Below the pieces are notes generated by a model. The model worked only from the letters and a program-made list of their open reading frames with translations. It was not told the origin of the DNA and did not search any database. This document shows, one piece after another, positions 11,057 through 22,893 of a stretch of 64,000 bases of DNA. Position numbers and translations under genes: made by a program. Positions within the stretch are counted from its first letter, which is position 1. Each line of letters starts with the position of its first letter. This DNA comes from Orientallactaga sibirica (taxonomy: Eukaryota > Chordata > Mammalia > Rodentia > Dipodidae), in the NCBI GenBank assembly GCA_036365145.1, contig JAEOAD010002231.1, positions 4,071,501 to 4,135,500 on the forward strand, in the 5' to 3' direction.

Positions 11057-11417
11057 TGTTGTGTTTTGAATGTAAAATCTCCCATAGGCCATAAACTCAT
11101 GTGCTTGAATAATTGGTTTATGACAGTGCCATTATTTGCTAAGGTGGTGGAACCTTGTTGAAGGAAGTGAGTCATTTGAGTCATTGTGACCAGGCCTTAA
11201 GGTTTTATAGTTAGGCCCTACTTCCTCCTCTCTCCATGTCCCCTGTCTTGACTGTGGCTACACTGTGACCAGCCAGCCTCCTGTTCCTGTTGCCCTGCCT
11301 TCCTCACCATGGCAGAATATAGACCCTCAAAATTGTGAGCAAGAATAAGCCCTTTCTCTTCTTAAGCAGTTTCCTGTCAGGTATTTGGTCACAGCAACAA
11401 GTAAGGTAATTAATACA
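11057..11417 (+). mobile_element. Solo LTR, MaLR/ORR1-type, 361 bp
   Basis: Begins TGTTGTGTTTTGAATGTAAA, contains CCATAAACTCATGTGCTTGA and CACCATGGCAGAATATAGAC, and ends GTAAGGTAATTAATACA. TG...CA ends with flanking CCATC (11052-11056) / TCATC (11418-11422), a one-mismatch 5-bp TSD. The text matches the MaLR LTR type common in rodents. Confidence 0.75.
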
Positions 11418-11631
11418 TCATCTGATCATTACATAAAGTTCACCAAGTTCTCTCTATGTACAGTTTCCTTGCCTTTATATAGACAGAAACTTCAGTACTG
11501 ATGAAAACCAGCTTTCCTGTTTTCTTTGCATACCTGCTTCTAGCTTGCTAAGCCCTATTGTGATAAAAACAAGCAGCACAAGCTTGTGGATTGACACTAC
11601 TCATCAGTCCTCTTATCTGTTGTGGTCAATT

Positions 11632-11933
11632 CTGTTGTAATTACCTTTTCATTGCCAGGACAAAACACCCAAACAAAAGCAGCTGATGGGAGGAAGAGTT
11701 ATTTTGGTCTACAGTCTTGAAGAGTGGGAAAACATGGCATGAGCAGAGGCTGGATATCACCTCCATGCCACAGAACTTGGCAAATAGCAGCAAGACAGTA
11801 AGCCGAAGTCTAGCAAAGGGGAGCTGGCTATACCACCCCAATGCCTGTCCCTAGTGACATACCTCTAGCAAGGCCCCACCTACCAAATTGTTACCCGCTG
11901 GGGGTTAAGCATTCAAAACACATGATTTTATGA
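11632..11933 (+). repeat. Unnamed about 330-bp interspersed repeat
   Basis: TTCATTGCCAGGACAAAACA, AAAGCAGCTGATGGGAGGAA and TTGGTCTACAGTCTTGAAG, then the right end GCTGGGGGTTAAGCATTCAA. Same family as 7299-7626. Confidence 0.68.
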
Positions 11934-12289
11934 TTGTTTTCTATTTTCTATTACATTTATTGCTAGTTTCTCTTGTTCTCTGTTCTTCCCTCTTAATTTG
12001 CACCCCTGCATAGCCTCTGAGTCTGGTCTTCAGTTTTATAGCTCTCATAGACTTCAAATGTGGTTACCAGCAGTTTACTTTGTACTACCTATACTCTAGA
12101 ATAAGTTTCTACACTACCTGCTGTTAAATGGTGATTTTAAAAATATATTTACTCTTTTTGCATTAGCAATTCTACATTTATCATTGCCTTTCTGTCACAT
12201 GCCTCTTTTCTTCTTGCCCTGCACATGAAAATGTGTAAGTTTTCAACACTTATCTACATTTCCTGCATCCCTCATAGTTGTCAACCCAT

Positions 12290-13374
12290 TGCATAGTTGT
12301 TCTTATCTCCTCTCCATCATCATTTCAATCAGATTGCTAACACTAAGATTAGTAACTTCTTTTGGCCAAATCCAGCAGCCTATTGTAGGAGCTTTTGCAT
12401 TTCCTCTCATGTTTTATACCACTAACTACCTCTTTCTTCTTAAGTCAGCTGGCTTGACTTGTTTGGTAATATAATCTTTTGCCTCTCACATCATTCTGGT
12501 TCCCTCCTCTTGGTTTCTTTTGCAAGCTCCCTTTCTAAATAATGAGCAGTGTGAGGGTCTAACTCCTGTTCTCACATGGGCTCCCTGGGTGAGTCAGTCC
12601 CATCCAAGGATTTCTGGTTTTGCTGTTGGATTGATGACTTCAGCTCAGATCCATAGGCTCAACTCTGTACTTAGATGTTTCCTAGGCTTCTCAAAGTTGT
12701 CACGTCCAAGCTGTATTCATTATTTTCTTCTCTCTACTTTACTTCCTCAGTCTCAGTTAGTGACACCTCTTCTGTTTGCAACTCCAGAAACCGAAGGGAT
12801 CATCCCTGATTGTTCTTTGTGTCTCTTCATCCAGATAATGATGCAATGCTGATTCTGTTTCCTAAAGAGCTTTTAGCTAATTCATTCCATTCTCATTGCT
12901 GCTGGCTTTGTCTAGTTCATTGTTATATCACAGTTGAATTATACTTCCTACTAACCAGTTTCCTTGCTGAGTATAGTTATCACTCTAGACTCTTCTGCTT
13001 TGCTTGAGTACCTGCCTCCTGCCTCCTTTTCTGGCTTCCTTTCTTGTGATTCCATGTTTGCATACTACCCACAAGCTGTGCCAGTCTTGAAGTTACTAAA
13101 TTTCATCTGCTCTTCCCCCTATCCAGGCCTTCATCCTGGCTGTCCTCTTTATGAAGAACGGAACATTCTTTCCCCTGCTCATCTACAGGTGTCGGCTAAT
13201 AGCTCACTTCCTCTGGGAAGTCTGCTTGACCCTGCATCAACCCTAGTTGGTTCTGTGCATCACTGTACTGCCTGTGCCTAGCTGGCTGTCTTCACTGTTT
13301 ATGGGCTTGCTGGAGCAGCCATCACCAGTGGTGAACTCAGGGTCTGGCATGCAGCATATGCTTAAGTTAAAGCA
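12290..13374 (+). repeat. Ancient L2-like / old LINE remnant
   Basis: Pyrimidine-rich, stop-poor text with phrases typical of decayed mammalian LINE 3' ends: CAGTCTCAGTTAGTGACACC, GGCTTCCTTTCTTGTGATTC, CTCTGGGAAGTCTGCTTGAC and GAACTCAGGGTCTGGCATGC. The many short open frames on the + strand here have no coding signature. The family assignment is by pattern memory and uncertain. Confidence 0.45.
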
Positions 13375-14314
13375 TGCAGGTAGAACTATTAGTTGTTAAT
13401 CGATTCGGATTTAGATGGAGGTCAGTTATTACTGGAAACTTCCCTTAGCTCTTTCAGGTACTATTGACCTCTGTTCATCCATTATATTCTTCTGGTGCTC
13501 TTTTTTAAATCTTTCTTGTTTTTATTCTCCTCTCCATCCTCTTCTAAATAATTCTTTTCCTTTGCTTTTTTTACATTCATTTATTTTTTATTTTTTTAAT
13601 TATTATTTTTTTATTGACAACTTTTATACTTACATACAAAAAAACCCACCTTATATTTCCCTGCCCTCCCCCCATTCCACTTTAGAACTCCAGTCTCCAT
13701 CATATCCCCTCCCTCTCTCCATTAGTCTCTCTTTTAATTTGATGTCATCATCTTTTTCTTCTATTTTGAGGGTCTTGCGGAGGTATTGCTAGGCACTGCA
13801 AGGTCATGGATATCAAGGCCAATTTCTGTCTGGGCAGTTGCATTGTAAGAGGTCATACCCTTCCTTTGGCTCTTCCATTCTATCCACCCCCTCTTCCGCA
13901 ATGGTCCCTGAGCCTTGGAGGGTGTGACAGAGGTGTTTCAGTACTAGGCACTCCTCCATCCCTTCTTCTCAGCACTATGTTGCCTTTTGGGTCATCCCAG
14001 TGGTCATCGCCATCTAAAAAGAGAAGCTTCTCTAACCAGAAGTGAGAGTAGCGTTAATATGTGAATATGAACATTAAGTGTAGTGCTTTCAGGGCAGCTT
14101 GGTAGGAATAATATATACATGTAGTCAGAAAAGAGCAGGCTTATACCCCTAAGGCTCATGACCTCACCTACCATAGACTTTTACTTAGGTTTTTCAGTAC
14201 CAGGTGTGTATTCCCTCCTGTAGAGAGGGCCTTCAGTCCAATTATGGAGCAGTTGGTTACCCCAAGAGTAGACATGCCACTATTGTACCCGTTCAGTCAT
14301 TGGGCCTGTCTGTC

Positions 14315-14705
14315 TGTAGTAGTTTGAATATATGTCCCCCAATATATTCAATGTTTTATTGCTTTATAGTTTGCATCTACAATCACCTTCCTAGAGGCAA
14401 TGTCACTGGGGGCTGGTCTTAAGGTGTTAATGGTGGGTTTGAGATTCCATTGTAAAGATATGCAAATGTGCCTAGCAAGAGTTCCTGAAGTGTGCTGTGT
14501 GACCTTTTGGCTGTAGTTTTGCTCTGTGTGCTGTGGTGGCTGGTTGGCTTTTGCTCTCTTGCCTGGTCCTGTGGAGAGCAGGCCACTTCTTCGGCCATTA
14601 TGGAACTTCCCCTGGATCTGTAAGCTTCAATAAATAATATCCCTTCCTCCATAACTGTGCCTGGTCTGGAAGTTCATCTCAGCGAACCTGAAGCTGTCTG
14701 CTACA
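14315..14705 (+). mobile_element. Solo LTR, MaLR-type, 391 bp, inside L1 no. 1 3' UTR
   Basis: Near-identical copy of the LTR at 4623-5013. Begins TGTAGTAGTTTGAATATATG, ends GTCTGCTACA, with an internal AATAAA near 14630. Perfect 5-bp TSD CTGTC at 14310-14314 and 14706-14710. L1 3' UTR sequence resumes on each side, so the LTR landed after the L1. Confidence 0.84.
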
Positions 14706-15319
14706 CTGTCCAAGCTTGAATATCCAGCGTCCACTGTTTTCACTGCTGATGACTTCTGTCTCCTATATGCTGTGTGCAGTGCATCTTTTTCCAGCTTTCA
14801 GTTGGCTGGTCTACAGGGAGAAGATTTTCTGCTCCACACCAGCTTGCTTTCTCAGTGACCTTGACTCTCAGGCAAGAGATGTCTTCAGCAATAGGGTCTT
14901 ACTGTCTGTTTCTCAAGGGAAACCAAGGGCTTTGGCAAAAGCCTTTAATGTTTTGGAGGCTACCAGGACCTCCTTGGCCAACAACTCACTGGAAGGTATC
15001 CCATCCCAGGTACTGAAAATTTTCTAGTAACAGTCTACAGCTTCTAGATGTGCCCTTATTAAAGTAATTTTACATAAGTCTTATTTATAATATCTTGAAT
15101 TTAGATTGACCCTCCCCCGCCCTTCTTTTATTCATTCTCTTCCCATGGCCTCACTTAGGCCATTCCCCTCCCTGTAATCTGTTCTTCTACTTACATATGT
15201 GCAATACCATATACTTAAGTCCTTCCCTTTCCTCCCTCCCTTTATAGCCTTTTACCAGGTTACTGGTTTCTGGTACCTATTTTTGGTTCCAGTTCACACA
15301 CAAGTCTATACATTTGTAG

Positions 15320-18300
15320 CTAGGATCCACATATGAGAGAGAACATGTGACGTTTGGTTTTCTGAGCCTGGGTTACCTTACTTAGTATAATCCTTTCCAG
15401 ATCCATCCATTTCCTACAAATTTCATAATTTCATTTTCCTTTACTGCTGAGTAGAACTCCATTGTGTAAATGTACCACATTTTTATTATCCATTTATCTG
15501 TGGAGGGACATCTAGGCTGCTTCCATTTCCTAGCTATTGTGAATAGAGCAGCAATAAACATGGTTGTGCAAGTATCTCTAAGGTAGTAAGAAGAGTCCTC
15601 TGGATATATGCCTAGGAGTGCTATAGCTGGATCATATGGTAAACCTATTTCTAGCTGTCTCAAGAACCTCCACACTGATTTCCACAATGGCTGGACCAGA
15701 TTACATTCCCATCAACAGTGTAGAAGTGTTCCATTTTTTCCGCATCCACACCAACACTTATTGTCATTTGTTTTCTTGATGGTAGCCATTCTGACAGGAG
15801 TGAAATGGAATCTCAAAGTGGTTTTAATTTGCATTTCCCTGATGGCTAAGGATGTGGAACACTTTTTTAGATGTTTATATGCCATCTGTATTTCATCTTC
15901 CGTAAATCCTCTATTTAGTTCCATAGCCCATTTTTTAACTGGGTTGTTTGAATTCTTATTATTCTGTTTTTTGAGTTCTTTGTATATTCTGGATATTAAT
16001 CCTCTGTCAGATGTATAGCTGGCAAAGATTTTCTCCCATTCTGTAGGTTGTCTTTTTGCTCTATTCACGGTGTCCTTTGCTGTACAAAAGCTTTGTAATT
16101 TCATAAGGTCCCAGTGGTTGATTAGTGGTTTTATTCCCTGAGCAATTGGAGTTATATTCAGAAAGTCCTTGCCTATTCCAATATGTTGAAGAGTTTCCCC
16201 TACCTTTTCCTCTACCAGTTTCAGAGTTTTCCCAGCACCACTTGTTGAAGAGGTTATCTTTTCTCCAATGAATATTTTTGTCAAAAATCAGGTAGCTGTA
16301 GCTGCCTGGATTAATATTTGGGTCTTCTATTCTGTTCCATTGATCTACCTGTCTGTCCTTATGCCAGTACCATGCTGTTTTTGTTACTATGGCTTTGTAG
16401 TATAACTTAAAATCGGGTATGGTTATACTACCTGCCTGATTTTTGTTGCGCAAAAATGTTTTGGCTATTTGAGGTTTTTTGTGTTTCCAGATGAATTTTA
16501 GTATTGTTTTTTTCTATTTCTGTGAAGAATGCTATTGGGATTTTAATGGGGATCACATTAAATGTGTAAATTGCTTTTGGTAAGATTGTCATTTTCACAA
16601 TATTGATTCTTCCAATCCAGGAGCATGGGATGTCTTTACATTTCCTTGTGTCTTCTGCAATTTGTCACTCAAGTTTTTTAAAGTTCTCATTGTAGAGATC
16701 CTTCACTTACTGTATAGAAAGGCTGCTGATTTCTGTGTGTTTATTTTGTATCCTGCTACATTGCTAAAAGTGTTTATCAGCTCTAACAGTTTGCTGGTAG
16801 AGTCTTTAGGGTCTGTTATGTATAGAATCATATCATCTGCAAATAATGATAATTTGATCTCTTCCCTTCCGATTTGTATCCCCTTTATTAGTGTCTCTTG
16901 CCTTATTGCTATGGCTAAGACTTCCAGTACTATATTAAATAGTAGTGGGGAAAGTGGACACTCTTGTCTTATTCCTGAATTTAAAGGAAAAGCTTCAAAT
17001 TTTTCCCCATTTAGTATTATGTTGGCTGTAGGTTTGTCATAAATAGCTTTTATTATGTTGAGATATGTTCCTTCTATTCCCAGTTTCTGTAATACTTTCA
17101 CCATGAAGGGGTGTTGGATTTTGTCAAATGCCTTTTCTGCATCTATTGAGATGACCATGTGATTTTTGTCCTTCAGACCATTTATATGGTGTATTACATT
17201 TATGGATTTGTGTATGTTGAACCATCCCTGCATCTCTGTGATAAAGCCTACTTGGTCAGGGTGAATAATCTTTCTGATATATTCTTGTATTCTGTTTGCC
17301 AGTATTTTGTTGAGAATTTTTGCATCTATGTTCATGAGGGAGATTGGTCTATAAGTTTCTTTTTTTGATCTGTCCTTGTCTGGTTTGGGTATCAGGGTGA
17401 TGCTGGCTTCATAGAAGGATTTTGGTAGAATTCCTTCTTTTTCTATTTTATGGAAAAGTTTGAGAAGCATTGGTGTTAGATCTTCCAGGAAGGTCTGATA
17501 AAATTCAGCAGTGAATCCATCTGGACATGGGCTTTTTTTAGTTGGGAGACTTTTAATAACTGCTTGGATCTCTGTGGTTGTTATAGGTCTATTTAAATGG
17601 TTTATTTCATCCTGATTTGATTTTGGTAGGTCATATGAATCAAGGAAATCATCCGTTTCTTTCAGGTTTTCAAACTTAGAGGCATATATATTCTTAAAGT
17701 ATGTCCGTATGATTTTCTGAATTTCTTTGGTATCTGTTGTGATGTTGCCTTTTTCATCTCTAATTTTATCAATTTTATCAATTCTCTCTTTCTTTTGGTC
17801 AGATTTGCTAAGGGTTTGTCAATCTTGTTTATCCTTTCAAAGAACCAACTCTTTGTTTCATTGATTTTTTTTTTGTTTGTTTTTTTTTTTTTGGTTTCCA
17901 TTTCATTAATTTCTTCCCTAACCTTTATTATTTCTTCCCATCTACTGATTTTTGGTTTGCCTTGTTCTTCTCTTTCCAAGGCCTTAAGGTGAAGCATTAA
18001 ATATTTTTAGTGGTGAACTCTCTAATTTCTTAATATAGGCATTTATAGCTATAAACTTCCCTCGTAGGACTGCCTTCATTGTGTCCCAAAGGTTTTGGTA
18101 TGTTGTATTCTCATCATCATTTGATTCTATGAATTTCTTGATTTCCTTTTTAATTTCTTCAATGACCCATACATTGTTCAGTAATGTACTGCTTAGTCTC
18201 CATGAATTTCTGTATGCTCTGTAGTTTTTCTTGTTGCTGATTTGCAGTTTAATCCCATTGTGGTCAGATAGCATACAAGGGATTATTTCAGATTTCCTGT

Positions 18301-18958
18301 ATTTTTTAAGATTTGATTTGTGTCCTATTATATGGTCTATTTTAGAGAATGTCCCATGTGCTGCTGAGAAGAATGTATATTCTGCAGCATTTGGATGGAA
18401 TGTTCTGTATATATCTGTTAGGTCCATTTGTTCCATGATATCATTTAATGCAGATGTCTCTCTGTTTATTTTTTGTTGGGTAGACCTGTCAAGTGATGAG
18501 AGCGGGATATTGAAGTCACCCACTACTATTGTGTTAGGAGTTATCTCTGACCTTAAGTCTGATAAAGTCTGATAGTGTTTGTTTGATGAAATTGGGGGCC
18601 CCTGTGTTGGGAGCATATATGTTTAGGATTGTGATGTCCTCCTGTTGGAGTGTTCCTTTCATCAGTATAAAGTGACCTGCTTTATCTTTCCTCACTAATG
18701 TTGGTTTGAAGTCTATTCTGTCAGAAATTAGGATGGCAACCCCTGCTTGTTTTCTAGGCCCATTTGCTTGAAATACCTTTTCCAACCTTTCACCCTAAGA
18801 AGGTTTCTATCTTTTAATGAGAGGTGAGTTTCCTGGAGGCAACAGATGGTAGGATCCTGCTTTTTAATCCAGTTTGCAAGTCTATGTCTTTTGGTTGGGG
18901 CATTGAGGTCATTGATATTAAGAGTTATTATTGAAAGATATGTATTTGATCTTCCCAT
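15320..18958 (-). pseudogene. L1 no. 1 ORF2 remnant (endonuclease-reverse transcriptase), frameshifted
   Basis: ORF2 encodes the L1 endonuclease and reverse transcriptase that nick target DNA and copy the RNA. From 18958 downward the frames give the AP-like endonuclease: [38 protein letters not shown] and SDHNG blocks, which hold its Asn, Glu, Tyr, Asp and His active-site residues. The reverse transcriptase follows, with the catalytic [11 protein letters not shown] block inside 16703-17470, then the C-terminal Cys-rich region [14 protein letters not shown] near 15712-15770 and WKQPRCPSTDKWI. Frame changes occur near 18785, 18600, 17990, 16450, 16060, 15700 and 15390. The intended stop is near 15320. 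It is a dead copy: the motifs are visible, the frame is not continuous. Confidence 0.9.
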
Positions 18959-19018
18959 TTTTCTTGTTTTGTAGTTCTTCCTGGTTTTTGATTTTACTCA
19001 GTTCTTTGTTCTAACTTG

Positions 19019-20113
19019 TTAACTTGTTGAGTATGATTTCTTTTTTCCTATTTCCTGCTGTGTGTGTTTTGCTTTCTCTTCAGCATGAATGATTCCTGCA
19101 AGTATTTTCTGTAGAGCTAGTTTAGTTGCCATAAATTCCTTTAGCCTGTCTTTGTTGTGGAATGTCCTTATTTCTCCATCAATTTGGATAGATAGCTTTG
19201 CAGGATAAAGTAATCTTGGTTGACAGTTTTTATCTTTCAGAACTTGGAATACATCACTCCAGGCCCTTCTGGCTTTTAAAGTTTGTGTTGAGTAATCTGC
19301 TGTGATCCTGATGGGTTTCCCCTTAAAGGTCATTTGCTTTTTCTCTCTAACTGTTTTCAATATATTTTTTTGGTTTGAGTATTTAGTAGTTTAATTATAA
19401 CATGGCGAGAAGAGGATCTTTCTAGGTCTTGTCTGTTTTGTGTTCTAAATGCTTCTTGTATCTGCATTGGCATTTCTTTCCAAATTTGGGGAAATTTTTC
19501 TTCTATGATTTTGTGGAAAACACCCTACTAAGCCTCTGGATTGAAATTCTTCCCCTTCTGCTATACCTTGAATTCTTATGTTTGATCTTTTCATAGAGTC
19601 CCGCATGTCTTGGAGTTCCCATTCATACCTTTCTATTAGCTTGTCTTTCTCTTTGTTGGTCTGTGATAGGTCTACCATCTGGTCTTCTAGTTTAGATATT
19701 CTGTCCTCTCCTTCATCCATTCTACTAGTGAGACTTTCCACAGAGTTTTTTATTTCACTGACTGTGTTCTTCAGAGCTAGGATTTCAGCCTGGTTTTTCT
19801 TCAGTAGTTCTATTTCCTTATTCATCCCCTCTAATGACCTTTTTATTTCATTAAACTGTTTTTCTGTAATCTCTTTCAAAAGTTTGTTTTCTTCTTTAAT
19901 TCCTTTGTTTTCTTCTCGGATTGCTTTCATTTCTTCTTTTATTTCTTCTTTCATTTCTTTGACTATAGATATCATTCTTTTGAACTCTTTGTCAGGAATT
20001 TCATCTAAAACAGTCTCATTGGTGAACAATTCTGATGGATTTGTAATTTTTGGTGGGATTGCATTGTCTTGATTCTTTGTGTTTCTTGTATTATAATGTA
20101 GTGACTTTTGCAT
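19019..20113 (-). pseudogene. L1 no. 1 ORF1 remnant (coiled-coil RNA-binding protein), frameshifted
   Basis: ORF1 encodes the trimeric RNA-binding chaperone of the L1 particle. The N-terminal half (20113-19445) is rich in Glu/Lys heptads (KEMKEEIKEEMKAIREENKG, SRMDEGEDRISKLEDQM), typical of the ORF1p coiled coil, and runs into DMRDSMKRSNIRIQGIAEGE at the start of the RRM. The C-terminal domain continues in another frame at 19360-19019 (ITADYSTQTLKARRAW, CQPRLLYPAKLSI). The frame breaks between about 19550 and 19360, so no full protein is made. Confidence 0.88.
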
Positions 20114-21231
20114 CCTGGATTGATTTGATGCTTAGGCTTTCTATTTATCTGCAGTGTTCTCAGGTGTGGAGATCCACCTTTATATACTTTCAGGATATGG
20201 GTTTCCGGTGCCAAGTGTAGCACTTGTACCCAGGTCCAACCTCAGAAGTAATCCTAGCTATTGAATTTGCTTGGTAAGCAAGTATTGTAGTGGACTGGTG
20301 GAGCAATTTAGTAGCAAGTTCTAAATTTCAATTGAGCCAAATATGCATTCAATTAACATGAGCACAGAGTATACAATTGAATTGAAACAAACAGTCTTAT
20401 AAGGTCAAAATCCCTAAGGGTGTGTTTACTCCACACCCTTAATCCTGTCAGCTAGGAATCAGACCCTGTCCCCAATAATGACAGAAGCAAAAAATAAAGG
20501 CCCTTTAAATCCAAAAGTATTACAGGCAGCAATATTCAACACCTCATATTCAGCTTATTTGAAAATGATAAGGCCAACCACAAATATGTAACCCATAACC
20601 TGCCCTGACCTGGAAAGAGAGGTTAGCACTTCCAGTGCAGGCCTTTGTTACCTTTTGGTGTGGCTTCCAAACTCACCAATGCTGAGTGCCCACCTCGTTC
20701 CCTGAGCTGTGGAGCTTGGCTTAGCTGTGCTGGGTCCAGTGTTGGCGATGGCGATGTGGTACAGGCTGCTACTAGTTGCTGATTTCTGCCAATTCGCTGG
20801 GGATCTTATGGTTGGGGGATGGCCCAGTTCAGGAAGCCTGTAGTAGCTCACTGTGTTCTCCTTTAGCTCTTTCAGTACCTCAGCAGACTTTTCTTCGATT
20901 TCTGGGCTCTCAGAGGAGACTGATGAGGTTAGAAAGTCCCCCGTTTATTTATTATTATTATTTGTTGTTGTTGTTGTTTGTTTAGGCGGCAGCAGAGGCT
21001 CAGCGAGGCTCAGCTGATCTGGGCGGCGGAGCTGCGGCTCCAGCCGCTGTGGAGTGGGCTGCCGTGGGTCAGGCCACGATCTCCAAAGTGGTATTCTGCC
21101 CGTCTCTTGCTTTTCCGCTGTTTCCCGGAAAAAATATTCTGCTCTTTTCCGAAGAAGAGTGTAGTTTTGCTTAAATCCCTCCCTGGTCTGGTTTGGTGTG
21201 GCTCCTATGCCACCATCTTACCCGGAAGTCC
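20114..21231 (-). promoter_or_regulatory. L1 no. 1 5' UTR with YY1-like start site and CpG patch
   Basis: About 1.1 kb upstream of ORF1. The extreme 5' end contains AAGATGGTGGC (complement at 21211-21221), positioned like the YY1 site that sets transcription start in primate L1. A CpG-containing patch at 20983-21125 is one of the few GC-rich spots in the window. A TTA/TTG microsatellite (20950-20982) lies beside it. Confidence 0.6.
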
Positions 21232-21720
21232 TTATATTTATTTTTATTAGATATGGGCATATTGAGTATGTAAACAATACATGTTGGTACCATCCTTTTC
21301 CTCCTCCCTTCCCCTTTTCTGAAGAGGTCCTCCTCCTCGGGGATGCAGGTCAACTCTGTGAGGATTGTGGGTCATGCGTTATGGGGGCAGCAGTCAGTTA
21401 TGGGGGGAGGCAATGTCTTCGTGCAAAATGTCTCAACTTGTGGCTCTAACAATCTTTCTGCCCCCTCTTCTGCAAAATTTCCTGAGCCATGCTGGGAGCA
21501 TTTTAAGTTTACTTCAGTGATGGGCATTTAGGAGACTGTGGATCTCTGCTTTAATAGGAGTTGAGTGTCCTTAGTGTACATCCCCTTCACCATTGTGCTA
21601 ATATCAGGTTCACTAAGAAAGCAGCACTCTTGTTCATTTCCCCAATTCCTCTGTGGTTTCAGCTGGGTGGGGGTAGAGTGCACTGGGTTGTTTATCTCCT
21701 CATATCCAGCTCTTATTCCA
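21232..21720 (-). repeat. Unrecognised retroposon family, member 2
   Basis: Aligns by eye with 60074-60579: GGGGGCAGCAGTCAGTTATG vs GGGAGCAGCAGTCAGTTGGA, CCCCCTCTTCTGCAAAATTT vs CCCCCTCTTCTGCAAAATTC, ACTTCAGTGATGGGCATTTA vs ACTTCAGTGATGAGCTCTTG. L1 no. 1 abuts its tail side, so its A-rich tail probably served as the L1 target. The extreme 5' end seen in the 60-kb copy is missing or diverged. Confidence 0.62.
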
Positions 21721-22589
21721 CCCCACCATGCCTGCCTGCACACTGTCTACACAGGGAACCCAGAGCAGGGGGTTGGGAGGAGCCAAGAAACAGGGGTGTG
21801 GCCTACTCCTTTTCCTTTGCTTTTTGTCTTCCTGCTCATGGAGGTTTTTTCTTTCTCTTTCTTCAGCTTTCTCTTCACTTTCTGTCCCCTCATCTTTTTC
21901 CCTCCCTCTTACTACTTTCTTAGAGGTTTCTAAGTTCATACACAAATACAATAGGTCTATAGCTCCTGCCTATCATCTCTTTCCAGCAGAATGATAGTTT
22001 CTCCAGACTAAATGATAAGCTGTTTTTTTTAATTAAGGTATAGTTTCAGAATTTGTTTTAAACAGTTTCCCTAAAGATGGGCAATAACAAAATGTGTATA
22101 AATGAAAATGCTTGAAGAAAGGAAGGATAAAATACTTCAATAAGTACCTCCTGTATCATAGACACCAGGCTTGATTCTTCAGTCACATCCCCAAAGGGAT
22201 AAACTTACATGTTTAGAAGACATTTTGCTGAGCATCACCTTTCTATTAGCCAAAGAACATTGTAGGCCTCACTCTATGGTCTATGACTTCACAAGCCATA
22301 ATCTTTTGACTTTTTCTCAGTACCAGTCATGAAGTCCCTCTCACTGAAAAGACCTCCTATCCTTCCATGGTTTTCTTTGTCCTAACTAGGGATGGTTGAA
22401 GTTTACCTCATTTAGATACTATATCATCACAGGACTTACATTATTGGCCTTGTGAGATTGTGTTCATCTCAGTCTTCTAAGAATTGGCAATTTGGAGGCT
22501 TGCTCTGACAAGTCCATTAAAACCCAGAGGGGGAAAAAAGGAATATTTGTAAAATACCATTTGTGCTTTAGTTCATCTGTCTACTTTTC

Positions 22590-22735
22590 CTTGCCTCCTT
22601 ACAGCATTCCTGTGAGGGAAAAGTGATAATCTTCACTTAACTGTTGAGAAACTAAAAACGTAAAATAATGAATGAAATAATTTGCCTCAAGTTATTTCTT
22701 GGAATGATGGAAGAAGAATTCAGCCCAACATTTTA
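22590..22735 (-). repeat. MIR-like ancient SINE remnant
   Basis: CTCCTTACAGCATTCCTGTG, TTGAGAAACTAAAAACG and AATTTGCCTCAAGTTATTTC follow the MIR core read on the - strand. Strongly diverged. Confidence 0.4.
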
Positions 22736-22751
22736 TGACTAAAATCCTTTG

Positions 22752-22893
22752 TGGGATATGGTGGCACATACCTATAATCCCAGCACTTGGGAGGCAGAGG
22801 TAGGAGGATCACCATGACTTTAGTATCAGCCTGAGTCTATAGAGTAAGTTCCAGGTCAGCTTGTGCAAGAGTGAGCCCCTACCTTGAAAATAA
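22752..22893 (+). repeat. B1 SINE, diverged
   Basis: GGGATATGGTGGCACATACC head, TAATCCCAGCACTTGGGAGG, AAGTTCCAGGTCAGCTTGTG and a degenerate A-rich tail. Confidence 0.88.

Larger units (their letters stand above)
13568..21231 (-). mobile_element. L1 LINE no. 1, long copy (7.7 kb incl. inserted LTR), antisense to Ppa2
   Basis: Read on the - strand: 5' end about 21231 (GGACTTCCGGGTAAGATGG), 5' UTR, ORF1, ORF2, a long 3' UTR of over 1 kb and an A-rich tail at 13568-13610. The 5' start matches L1 no. 2, so this copy is probably full length. Both ORFs carry frameshifts and stops, so it is not mobile now. A solo LTR is inserted in the 3' UTR (14315-14705). A clean TSD could not be resolved because both flanks are T/A-rich. 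Confidence 0.9.

Noticed and set aside
12520..13281. Run of overlapping + strand frames of 65-110 residues
   Set aside because: Pyrimidine-rich old LINE remnant with few stops. No splice pattern, conserved motif or start context is visible.
13415..14045. Frames of 125 and 79 residues with hydrophobic and Pro/Ser-rich text, similar to frames at 26717 and 34706
   Set aside because: All three are antisense readings of the L1 3' UTR; the similarity is repeat-derived.
19578..20072. 164-residue + strand frame rich in Ser/Ile/Leu
   Set aside because: It is the antisense shadow of the L1 ORF1 coiled coil.
13560..21245. Attempt to define a TSD for L1 no. 1
   Set aside because: Left flank TTTATTTTTTATTTT and right flank TTTATTTTTATTAG are both low complexity, so a match cannot be told from tail sequence.
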